From Marsupella aquatica (taxonomy: Eukaryota > Marchantiophyta), in contig OZ316892.1 of NCBI GenBank assembly GCA_973895155.1, positions 2,294,001 to 2,358,000 on the forward strand: a stretch of DNA of 64,000 nt, in the 5' to 3' direction. The position numbers were made by a program, and so were the translations under genes. The notes under the pieces were generated by a model. That model was given only the letters and a program-made list of their open reading frames with translations. It was not told where the DNA came from and searched no databases. The first letter of the stretch is position 1. The number at the start of each line of letters is the position of its first letter. Of the stretch, positions 14,201 through 24,693 are shown piece after piece.

Positions 14201-16185
14201 ATAGTATAAATAATAAATATGTTCATAAAACTCAAGAATTATATGTCTAGGAGCTCGAGTTGCAGTTTGACTTACTGAATAAGCATATCACTCTCTGAAG
14301 TTGTGTCAGTTTTGATAATCTTGCAAGAGTTGATATAATTGTACGTCTTCTTGGCAGTATATGCGATATTGTTGAGGACTATAAGAAGACTTACGAAGAA
14401 GCTGAACATACTCTTCTAAAAATCAGAGTTGGCCTACTAGTAAGTGTACAAAACAAATACTGTTCCCATTCAAAGGCACTTGGAAAATCTTGAGGTGGCG
14501 TTTTTTGCTCCCTCTTTAATTTAATGAACTAATTGGACATTCACTTAAAACTACATTGTGATTTCCATGATTATTGTCTAAAAAAATATGCATAATGGAG
14601 TCCCTGAAAAGAGCACCAGTAGGAGGAAAAGAAGGCTTGTCTATTTTACAAACATTGCAATCATGATATTCTCTCATAGTATCCCAGAGATTCTAGCTAA
14701 GAAACCTAATGTCAGCTACTCCCAAAGAAGTTTTGAAGCCTCCTTTTAGCTTTAATTTCATCCCATTGGTTGTACATGATTGTAACATCATCTGCATTTT
14801 CCATCTAATACTTGTTTAGGTGGAGCACAAGATACATTCATGCAATTTTGTTTGTTGGAGGCATCTTTGTCTCAACCTTATGCTAGAATCTTGGGATAAG
14901 GTAATAGCATGTGATAAGTACCTCTCTAGATTTAGAATAACAGGATAGTCACAGAAACATTTAACAAGTCATTGTCATAATCTGTTTTAATATCACATTC
15001 CTCATTCTCAGTCTAGAATATTCTTGGATTTTGAAGATAACATTTTAAAATATCATAAGAAATTGTAAAAACATTTTGATGTATTAGATTTATCAAAATG
15101 AGTCAAAAGTAAATGCAGAACTTTTGAGTGTGAAGGGATGAATATTTATATAGCTAGCTGAGGGAGTGACAGCTTGTAATATGGAGAAATGACAGAGGCA
15201 GCTAAGAAATGTGGCATGCTTTTTTTGAGAGACATTGCATATATATTAGTTGAGAATTTGCCCAAACAATTACTAAAGCCACACTCCATGGCAAATTTGG
15301 TTCTTACAAATGCTTGCATATACTGAACTTAGTTAATGGCTATGGATTGTGTTTGGGTAGTGTTGTGAAGCATTGGAAAACCACATAATGATGCAGAGAA
15401 AGCTTTGGAACAAGTAGGAATTCCAAAAACCTTTGCCTACTTCAGTTTGAACATGTTGACTCCTCATCGCTCTTGATTCTCACCGTGATTGCAAAAAATT
15501 TAAGCATGCTTTAATCTTGAATTAGAGCTTTGATGTTTGGTCCTTGTTTAATGTAGACTCAGCTATGTCAATAGATTGAGTCCATGATGGGTTTTCTGTC
15601 TTGTAGTCTCTATATTTTGTTTGTATACCGTTTCTTGTTTATGAAGCCAATCAAACTGTGGATATTATGTGTAGGTGGTTGGTGGCAGGCAAAGGCACAG
15701 ATCCAAGAAGGAAGTGTCTAGCAAGAAAGGCAGCTCTTGACAACAAAATAAGAAGTGTTGTTGATTTGAAAAGAAATAAGCAGGTGAAGGGCAAAGAGGT
15801 TTCGACAATTGTGAAAACTCATTTGGCAGAAACAAGGCATGTAGGAGAGATGACTTGCAACAACAAAGTTCAAGAAACAGTGCTGGCAGATATGAGTGTG
15901 GCGTCATGGACAAGGAAGGAAAAGACACAAGATATCCATGCTAATATATCTAAGCCATTGATAAAAGGCCATGTATTGAAAAGTCAGGCATCCAGACTTG
16001 TAATGCACAATGCTCAATTTGTTAACCCTAAACTCTTTTCTCATAAGAGGTTTCTGAGGTCTGACCTAACTTCCTTCCAATGTAGAAGAAAGATAAAAGT
16101 CACGCTGAACTTAGATAATGCTAACAAACCCATCATAAGGCCACAAGCAAAACAAAGAAAATGTGCCATTCTTGTACATGCTTAA
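8239..16185 (+). CDS. Unrecognised multi-exon gene, exon chain incomplete
   Basis: I do not recognise the product. Exon-like open segments with good splice signals lie at 8239-8325, 8512-8822, 9186-9284, 10685-10780, 13031-13090, 13208 to about 13282, 13670-13773, 14358-14439, 14820-14900 and 15675-16185. The best-supported chain is 13670-14900: the first exon ends in phase 2, the next supplies the third base, and the frame stays open across two introns (HIVLLVRYGAKFGAFGI, ICDIVEDYKKTYEEAEHTLL, VEHKIHSCNFVCWRHL). The 10685 exon reads FLEAFEYKQTPGTHF then KLRPLARIMDIARM. The last exon can be read two ways: donor at 14901 gives a short tail ending at TGA 15740, while a donor 13-14 bases further on joins the 175-codon Lys/Arg-rich frame ending at 16185. 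Earlier exons are Ser/Lys-rich, as in nuclear proteins. The start and the joins before 13 kb are not settled. Confidence 0.4.
10127..10144 (+). repeat. AAGTAG(A) microsatellite
   Basis: Three to four units of AAGTAGA in a row near 10120-10144. Confidence 0.8.
11690..11797 (-). mobile_element. Probable tRNA-derived SINE, copy 1
   Basis: On the minus strand the sequence reads GAGGCATGGCTGTGTGGTAG, like a tRNA 5' half with an RNA polymerase III A box, and about 40 bases later GGGTTCAAATG, like a B box. An AT-rich tail follows. A second copy with the same layout lies at 59150-59291, and the two diverge like old dispersed repeats. No acceptor stem or CCA context supports a working tRNA. Confidence 0.55.
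12383..12482 (+). repeat. Tandem duplication, 48-bp unit twice
   Basis: TACTGGTTAACTCT starts at 12383 and 12431, each followed by TTTAGTCCAAGCTTGAATCT and AGGCAAAAT. Confidence 0.85.
12512..12586. repeat. Perfect 19-bp inverted repeat with 37-bp spacer
   Basis: Left arm ATTAGTGTGACTAACACTA at 12512-12530 and its exact reverse complement at 12568-12586. It could be a hairpin or a very small inverted-repeat element. I see no clear target duplication outside the arms. Confidence 0.85.
13438..13487 (+). repeat. Short direct repeat, 20 bp, period 28 bp
   Basis: GCATTGGCAAGCCAAATGG occurs twice within about 50 bp, in a presumed intron of the unrecognised gene. The GGCAAGCC part is itself near-palindromic. 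Confidence 0.8.
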
Positions 16186-19100
16186 AGGGCTAACCTTTGT
16201 TGGTAAATCCAAGATTACAGCTCTAATGCAATCAATCTACTTCACGTTCCAAGATTGACCACTCTCCTCCAACAGGGCCTTGGTACTCCTGATCGGTGAC
16301 ATTGTCTTCCCACTACATATGACTCTAACTCCAAATTCTTTAGATATTGTAACATGTGGACAATTATTATGGAAACGTTTGATTTTGTTTTGCAATGAAT
16401 CTGACTCCCTCAATATTACCCACAGATAGTGAGTGAAGGTAAATTGCAAATGCAATCCACCTCTAGATGTGATCTCAGATGTGATAAGGCTGCACCTACA
16501 ATCAGAAGCAGGGTTGCAGACAGCTGGAGAGCCAAGGTTAAGAGACAACCCAGAATGATGCTATAGTGAAAAGTTGCAAATGAAGTTCAGGTTGTCAGGC
16601 CTATGTACATGGCTATTGGTGCCTCCCTAGGGTCCATGGCATGCCCTGGAAAATACCTGGCATGCCTGCCAATCTTTGGGTACATCATGCATTTTGCAGC
16701 TCCCGGTTTCATTTGCCTAAGTTAGGGCCATCTTCAGTTATCATCCCTAGAGGTTGAGTTTATGTGTTCTTGACGCAAAACCCATTTGTTTGGGGCACCT
16801 TGAGCTTAGTTTGATCCCAAGTAGTTGAGTTGAGTTGAGTACTATTAGTTTTTCTTGAATTATTGTTGAGGCCGAGCAATTTGGCCATAGCTTGCCATAA
16901 ATTCCTTAAAAAAAAGTTATAAAATATTTAGTAGATGCTCCTGGCCAATCTTGGCATCCCAATGGTTTACACTTGATTTCAGTACACTCAGAATGCCTTT
17001 TTCTTACGCAGATGCTCACACTTCCAATATGTACATACCAGTTCACTATGTACATTTTTTTTTCATTATTCCATTTTGTTTTGCATTGTGTGGACTTGAT
17101 TGTTTCACCGCTTGTTTAGCATAAGTTTATGCATGCTAGAAGTCACAACAAGGTGTAAGTCCTAGAGGGGTCCATGATTGGGGTAGGGCAATTAGTTGTG
17201 ATCCAAAGTCTATTCAAAACTGGGGCCACAGGTGTTTCATATACTCTCAAAAAGATGACGATCCATTGATAGATCATGGGTGGATCTTCTTTAATTTTCA
17301 GGCCAAATATAAAACACAAAAGCCCAAAACCATGGACATAGACACTTAAAAAAAAACCAATGTTACGCAGTCAGTGATAATGAGAGAACCAAGAGAACTC
17401 GCCAAGCTTGTCATATGATAAAGGGAGGGTGCTAAACATTATGATGTACATTCAGTAAACGATCTGTTGACTTGCGTGCATGGGAATTGAGATGAGACTG
17501 ATTCATTCGGTCAGGGTGTCATCACCCCCCCATATAGTATCTGGAAGTGTATTACTTCATGAGTAGCATTGAAAGGTACAATTTTCTAATTTGACTTAAT
17601 TCACGACCCAATACCGTGTGACTCTTCAATTCCACCCTGACTAGAATGACCTTTGCATAAGTGCACCTCATGCAAGTACAATCCATCCCTTGTTTACAGC
17701 ACCGGAGACCGGAGGAGCTTCTTCCCTAATATTTATTGTGGGAAGTGTAGTTTTCATTTGTACTTTTACAAGTACAATGAAACCTCACTAAAAGATTGAT
17801 TTACAAGTGCGATTCCCGCTGCTTGTTGACTCCTTATCCAAGAGAGTACAGATTGCATTTTCCGATAATTGCTGTGGGAGTGTTGCCGTGGGAGTGTTTG
17901 GAAGAGTGGTTGCACTAATGCAAAATGTACTACATATGTCCTATGGTGCCTTATTACCCTAATTGTTGGGAGTTACCCTTAGCCTAATTATAGTTAACTG
18001 ATTTAAAATTATGGTTAACTCAAAGTTGACTGGGTTAACTCTATTTTATTATAAACTCCAGCAAGTGTTTGTTTGTGTGAAGGAACTCATGTTTCATTGT
18101 TGCAAAGTCAATTGAGAAATAGGGATAACTTGTGCTATGGAAACTTGATGTTGTTAATGGGTTTAAAAAATAAAAAATAAAAAATATTGTTAATGGGTCT
18201 AAAATCAATAAAACTCTTGTGTGTTCCTGTGAACATACCTTATTGGACATGAACCTCCTAACTCTATATGTTTATTACTTGTTCTTTGGAGTGTCATGTG
18301 CATGCCATTGCAAGTTGCGTCTTGTTCAATACCAATCCTTCTGGGATACTCTTGCATGGACTCCATGAACAAGGAGTGGTGTAGGGTAATTCTAAACCTT
18401 AGAGGCGGTTGTGGGCTGTAATTGCCAAGGACAATGAGCTGTACTAGGGGGTTGCAGTCATGGGCCAAAAACAGACCATGGGTTAGCAGTTGTAAGCCTT
18501 GACATTCTTTTTCCACATTAAATAGCCAACTTTTGATACTACCGTAGGTGAGGCTGCCTGACAATTATAAGACATGGAACCCCAGGCCAGCATGAAGAGG
18601 GGGTTGGAGACTTGGAGGCCCTGACTTTTCCCTGATTTTCAGCAGCTAGGTGTCATAGTACCAGCTATAGTGGTGCTGCCACATATTGTCTTATTTAGAT
18701 TTCACAGGTCAAGAATTGAAGGGCCTGAATTGGTTTGGCAGTATACATGCCTTCAGGGACAAGGAGATTCAAGCATACAATTCTCTGTGAATGTTGGAAT
18801 GTCATCCTTTAGCTAAAGGTCAGAATATGAAGGTTTGCTCAAATGCAAGCAAGTTGGCTCTCAGGACGGGGAACCTCCCCTAAACTAGAAAGTAAAAACT
18901 ACATGAAGGGTTTAGTCAAGACATTTATTTGATGGACCTCCAACCCCATGAGTGATCCAGCCAGTTTATAGACCCTAAACGCAAAACCTCAAGTCCTGGT
19001 TGGGAGAAAGCTTTGGCTTGGGGGTCCATCATGTAAACTGTATCCGGGTGTAGTGGCCTGACACTCCGACTACTGTACTCCACCAGTAATAAGAAATGAG

Positions 19101-20518
19101 AGATAGATTCACCAACGAATTCGTCCACAATAGTTGCACCTTTTTTTGTTTTGTGCCCCCAAGCATGGAGGTGAGTGTGTTAATACTACAATGTAAAGCC
19201 CTTGCCACTGCCTAGGGTAGCTTGCACTTATGAAGAGTTCACTGTCCTGTAAACAAGGTTCTTTCTGCGCCCAAGGCAAGGCGTTAGGTGCCCCACGACA
19301 CAGAATTTTACTAACTTAATATCTGGGAGTAAATGCACCTCGGAGCCCCATCAGCGATAGCATATTGCCATATTGGCATGAATGACCCAAATTAAGGAAG
19401 TCAATATCGACGGCTCAGAGATCCCCTCGAACTCGGACGCACGCCCCCTCGACCCTAATCTCGCCGCTCTCTGGTGGCCACGACAACAATTTAGTAATTT
19501 ATGGTGCTGAGTGCTGAGCCCTGACATGCCAGGGTTTAAGGAATGTTCCTTCTTTTAAAACTCTTAATTTAATTAATGACAGTTAACTCTCTAGAGATTA
19601 ATGAACGCTGGAAGGACGCGCCGCCCTCATAAAAAGCTGCGGACATGCTCACCTGTACGGAATACCTATATACGGAAATCATGAAAATGAGTATATCAGT
19701 ATATGTGCTTCCATTTTCCAGAGTTTTGTAGTCAATGGGAGCGATGATTGCTTTTTTTGTCGTTTTAGAAGGGGTGCTTTGCATAAAGCAACCCTCGGAC
19801 TGACTGCCCTCGCATTCCTCGCAAGGTCCCCCCTCCTCGTTCCAGCTAGCCAGCCATCTCCAAAATTTGGGTACTTTTGGTTAAAAGAACTTTTAAATAT
19901 TGAACCTATCCTTACACTGACGTTTACTTTCATGAGTCATTTGGTGCAACTTTGAACCAAAACTTTCAAAAAAATTCTGAATGTGTACTAGCCTTAAACG
20001 CGTGATGCCTTTGCATATGAGTTCAAACCTTTTGACCAAGTCTACACCATAGTTATGTAACACCATGTATGGTAACCATGTAATCAACATTAGAAGACAC
20101 TTGTCCAAATGCTGTGCAGAGCATCTAAAGTTCTAGAATCTTTTTCGTCCTCCCCGCCATTGAGAACAATTTCACAAGTTTGGCAATCCATAGATCCAAT
20201 TCAGCTCGCCCTTTCCCCATAATCCAATAATGTACAATCTAATCTACTTGCAAAAGAAATATACCTGATTAAATCAACATCCCCAGTCTTCTTGGGGCCC
20301 GTACTCTGCCCGTCACAAATCCCAAAGTTGCTACCCGCAAGCCAGCTTGACTGTCAATCGCCGTTCTGGCAAACTCTAAATGTATTAACCTCTGATCCAT
20401 CAACGGACGGATAAGTTCCATTCTTTTTGAATTTGGTGCCCTTTAGGGCGCGGGACATTCCAGCCTTGAACATCCACGTCACACGAATGCAAACAACAAA
20501 CATAGGTGCACAACTGCA

Positions 20519-20625
20519 ATAACCCTTATAGTTGGGCGATTTCAGGGTTACTAGAACAGTCACATGAACGCGACAACCCTTATATTTGCGCAAACGCAGG
20601 GCTGCCAGAACAGTCACACGAATAC
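20519..20625 (+). repeat. Diverged tandem repeat, about 54 bp
   Basis: AACCCTTATA(G/T)TTG at 20521 and 20575, each followed by CAGGG(T/C)T and AGAACAGTCACA. It explains the 121-codon minus-strand open frame over this region, which repeats its own sequence. Confidence 0.7.
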
Positions 20626-20956
20626 AAGCAACAAACCACAATGACAAAAATTGAGAATTAACAAGGGACAAAAATAGAGGGATTTGAAAAATAGAGGGAT
20701 TTTCGGCAGGATTTGACAAATGGACGAGATAGCCCCCGCAAACCCCAAGAATTTATGGCATCCCCAGACCCAGCTGAGCTCAAGAGGATGTATTCCTCAC
20801 TGAAAGCTTTCCAACGCACCCAAGAAGTCCTCCAACGGACTTCCCGTTGAGAATTTATCGTTGTTTCCATTTGACATCCAAGAGAAATGTAATATACTAG
20901 TTTGGCTACCCATCCATTGAACGTGAATAGAGATGAGGGTAAAAAAGTGTTGACCC

Positions 20957-20970
20957 TTTAGGGTTTAGGG
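20957..20970 (+). repeat. Short telomere-like tract
   Basis: Two perfect TTTAGGG units, the plant-type telomere repeat, followed by TTTT. Too short to mark a former chromosome end; such telo-box words also occur in plant promoters. Confidence 0.6.
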
Positions 20971-22097
20971 TTTTAACCTAAAGAGAAGAAGGGCTGCCGT
21001 TTCACCATAGCCCTTGACCCTCAATGACATAACGGACAGCTTCACGAGGGGCCTCCCTAATCCATTGACTCTCTTCACATGCGGGCCCTACTCGACAAAC
21101 TCTCTTCACAGGATATACTTATTTCAAATGCGGTGCAATTTATTCCGGCACTACTCCACCCCCATTAATTCTCATTTTTCATCCCCACCCCTAATTTGAT
21201 TATTGCCCCCTAAGTCATTGAACATAAGTAGAGACCAAGATGATAAAGAATATTGTAAAAAACCAGTATGTGGGTCTAGTTGTGAATTGTTTAGTAACAT
21301 CATTGAGCTTTAAATTTCCAACCACTTTTCTCTCAATTGGACTCTACCAAAAGAAAAGTTGTTTGATGTGATAAGGGAAGGTGGGGGAGGGAGAATTAGG
21401 ATGTAGGGTTCTTTTACAAGTGCATCATCCATAACAACATTGTTGAGAGTAGCAAGAGTTAACAACTTGTTGATACTTAACTCAAGCAAGTGGTTAAATA
21501 GGTTAACTCTCCTAACACAATGTACTATACCATGAATTAGTGCTGCTAAGGTTAGACTAGTGGGGAGGGCCTATACCTTGGAGGAACACTTCATTGTGCC
21601 CACACTAGATATCAATGGTGAAGAGTTGGAGAGTGGAGAGAGAGAAGAGTATAGTGTTATGGAGCTCAGCATGTGATTTGTCAAGCTATGGCCAATGTAT
21701 GGTGTTAATATATTTAGTCAATTTTTCCTTTTGGTCAAGGACGCACCCTAAACAGGGTGAATCAAACTTCTTTAAGTCAATAATGATAGATTATGCGTTG
21801 TACCCTGGTTCCTCAACACAACTAGCAATAAGGATGTCCATTCATATGCGAAAAGACATTCATTTCACAACCCTTCACCTATCATGGAAAGAGTTATGAG
21901 GTTTAATTTATTTCTAGTTCTTCCATGCCACATTGATTTGTAGATTGATTGAATTTTTTCTTTTTTTTGGAATAAAGGGGGAAAGAGGGTGAGGACCCCT
22001 CAAACCCAAATAAACAAGAGAGCAAGCACTCCTATAATGAATACTGTTTTTCTTTAGGTCCTCCTAGGTCAGATCTGTTTGGGTCAAATCAGCTTAG

Positions 22098-22500
22098 TGT
22101 TGGGTATTTACTCTTACGTCTAGGTTAGGTATGACGTGGTTGGTACAACAACGTGGGTTGGTACAACTACGTGGTTAGGTACAACTACGTGATTAGGTAC
22201 AACTATGTGGTTAGGTACAACTACGTGATTAGGTACAACTAAGTTGCACACTATATCATAAGAGGCATGTGTGCTTGGAGAGGTAGAACCAAGGCTCATT
22301 GTTATGGAGCCACTTGAGAGATAAGGAGAGCTTACACTGTGGAGACTCGGTATAGCCGACGGGCTTAGAGTTCAGTAAAGCTCTCTTGTGTGTTCCCGTG
22401 GATGTAGCCTCAAGGAGGTGAACCACGTATCTCTTGTGTCGACTATTGTGCGTTGGATGGTTCATGGGCTTGCCGTTGCGATCGTCGTCTATGCTCAACA
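22098..22500 (+). repeat. 5' LTR of the copia element
   Basis: A 403-bp LTR, TG...CA. Compared with the 3' LTR it shows about four substitutions and one single-base indel. It contains six copies of an exactly 18-bp tandem unit with core GGTACAAC starting at 22142, 22160, 22178, 22196, 22214 and 22232; four of the seven spacers between or beside them carry ACGTG. A TATATCA stretch near 22249 could act as its TATA element. Confidence 0.96.
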
Positions 22501-22502
22501 AT

Positions 22503-22514
22503 TGGTATCAGAGC
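22503..22514 (+). other. Primer binding site (initiator Met-tRNA)
   Basis: TGGTATCAGAGC begins 2 bases after the 5' LTR. It is the classic plant copia primer binding site, complementary to the 3' end of initiator methionine tRNA. Confidence 0.93.
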
Positions 22515-23653
22515 ATGCTTGGGAGGTGATGTGTGTTCGTGACGGGATTTCATGACGGTTTTTCCAGCGTTGAGTGTTGGTGGATTTCCCATAGTTCCGT
22601 CGCATAGAACTTAGAGTTTATGGGCTCAACGGATAGATCAGGGCAAGAGCTTTCTAACGGTGTGAAGAAATCGTTGAACGGAGCTCGTGGTGCAGAGAGA
22701 TCTAAGTTTTTATCGTTCTGGATTTTGTGAAGAAAGTTGGCAATCGACTCGGAGGGAGAAGCGTCAAGTGTTTTGACTCAACGGAGAGATTGAGGCAAGA
22801 CGATTGTTTTGAGTCCGGGATTGGCTCTTTGATGCAAAGAGGAAGGCTAAGCAAAATCAATTACCTTGTTGGACTTGGTGACGGCACCAAGTGCAATTGA
22901 TCAACATTCGTTGTTGACAAGGTACCATTTTTTTCTCTTTGAAAAACTGATTCGAAATTGGCTATGGCAATTGAGAGAAATCTGTCATCTTTACTAATTT
23001 TTTTCTCCCTTGTTCTTTCCTCGTTTTGGGTGCTTCTTATATCGATCTTCACCGCCTCGGAGTCTAGTTTCCAAATCTGAAATCAGATCTTGATTTCATC
23101 AAAACCCGAGTGAGATATCTTGCGTTTGGTGTCGAGGGGTACATTTTGCCGTGTGTATTTTCTGCGCGCGCGACCAGATTTCGACGACGAAGGGTGGTAG
23201 GGGGTTTTGGGGGTTCGAGGACACGTGTCAGCCCCTCGATTGTTCTTCCAAAATTCCCACAGGGCCTGTACAAGGGTCATAGAATATTCCAAAAAACCAG
23301 AGAGCTATTTTTTGACCGTCCGACAAAGATTTCATCCGTCGAACGGTAACTTTTTTGGTTATTTTTCGGCGAGGTCGTAGCCATTGAAGTTGGCAACGCG
23401 GCGCACCAATCACATCGCAATTCCGACAACGGATTGTACTTGGTATTTCGGTTATTCCCTGAGGTGGTCAAAACGGGGGAGTTTCCCAAGGTTTTACCCA
23501 CCTCGACCAAAATTTGAATAACTTTTCCGTCAATTTTTGATTTTGATTTCGGTTTTCAATATTGGACTCCTAGCTTTGTGGGCTACGCGGCGGTGTTGAG
23601 TTTCGAGTTTTTTGAGAAGTTGTGAAAAACAACATTTTTTGTGATTTTCTCAT

Positions 23654-24693
23654 ATGAGTGATTCGGAGGAGTTTTTCGAAGACGTGGAACTTGAAGCACG
23701 AGGATCACCACGGAGGTTTCAGGGGCAGAGAGAGGAGCAGGAGGAAGAGCACGTGACACCGATACCATCACCGGTGCGGCGTGTGGTGGAGGAAGCAGTA
23801 CTACTACCGAAGCTCACGGTAGTGCCAAAGAAGAAGATGGGGACTTTCAAGCTTGGGGGACCCAAGTATGAAGTGACAAAGTATGATGGGCGCTCTGACT
23901 ACTTGCTATGGGAGAAGCAGGTGAAGGGAGTGCTCTATGCGTCAGGGATGGGCCAACTGTTGAGCCCTCGTGAAGACGATGTTGATGAGAAACAATGGGA
24001 CCGCATGCAGGAGCAGGGAGTGTGGTGTGTTACACTCTATCTCATGCCTCCCATCATCAAACACTTGGGTGCACATAAGGATTGCATGTCCTTGTTTGCA
24101 GAATTGCAGAGCAAGTATCACCACAAGGAGTTGTCGAACCGGCTCTACACTTCCTACAAACTGATGAGTTTCAGGATGAAGGACTCCGGTACAAAGTTGC
24201 AAGACCATGTGGATGCTTTCAACGACATGGTCATTGACTTGGAAAACCTTGGGGAGACTTTGAATGATGAGACGAAGGCTCTACAGCTTCTTAGTTCATT
24301 GCCTCCATCTTACCAGTCCCTATCACGAGTGTTGTTGCATCGTGATAGGATACCATTTCATACAATGACGTGGTAAGTTCTCTGCTTAGTGATGATCTTC
24401 AGCAGAAGATGCACATCACGTCACAGCCTTCATCATCTGGTGCTGCCCTCAATGTTAACTGTGGGAGGAGTATGCAGCGACCAACTGGGGACCGTAGAAC
24501 CCAGTTTAGATCTAAATCCAGATCTAAGTCCAAGGGTAAATCCCCTCAGAGGAGGCAGGTGACATGTTGGAAGTGCAACCAAGTTGGACACTTCAAGCGA
24601 GACTGTAAGGGAAAGGCAGCGGAAACTTCATCGGCAAATGTGGCTAGGGCTGATGGAGAAGCTGATTTACTCAATGATGAGTATGTTTTATGA
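23654..24693 (+). pseudogene. gag: copia gag, frameshifted and ended by a nonsense codon
   Basis: Reading starts at ATG 23654 (MSDSEEFF). The first 240 codons include the gag-type core: a KYDGRSDYLLWE segment, then a leucine-rich region ending near LQLLSSLPPSYQSL. The frame then stops at TAA (24374-24376), while the downstream frame, one base back, continues NDVVSSLLSDDLQQKM. The shift therefore lies within about 24350-24372 and equals one extra base. The second part has a basic RSKSRSKSKGKSPQRR stretch and a CCHC zinc knuckle CWKCNQVGHFKRDC (about 24565-24606), the RNA-binding motif of nucleocapsid. It ends at TGA 24691-24693, but the same frame runs on into protease, so this is an internal nonsense codon. 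Programmed frameshifting is a less likely reading, because the four other domains carry stops too. Confidence 0.9.

Larger units (their letters stand above)
16186..22092. other. Intergenic, AT-rich, no gene seen
   Basis: Frames are short and without domain sense. It holds a cluster of GTTAACT words (17990-18040), the diverged repeat at 20519, the telomere-like tract at 20957, and near 22058-22097 the left remnant of the 360-bp array. Confidence 0.6.

Noticed and set aside
10685-15740. Possible CENP-O or other RWD-fold kinetochore protein
   Set aside because: The spacing of SYDGQ, HIVLL and KFSSICDIV segments loosely recalls CENP-O, but the match is by eye, weak, and lacks the conserved HT(I/V)P motif. 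I do not assign it.
20354-20719. 121-codon minus-strand ORF
   Set aside because: Internal repetition in the peptide matches the DNA tandem repeat at 20519-20625; no recognisable domain.
20957-20970. Remnant of a chromosome end or fusion
   Set aside because: Only two perfect TTTAGGG units; such short words are common in plant DNA.
24350-24376. Programmed ribosomal frameshift between the two parts of gag
   Set aside because: The shift lies within gag rather than between gag and pol, no clear slippery site was seen, and the element has six other lesions.
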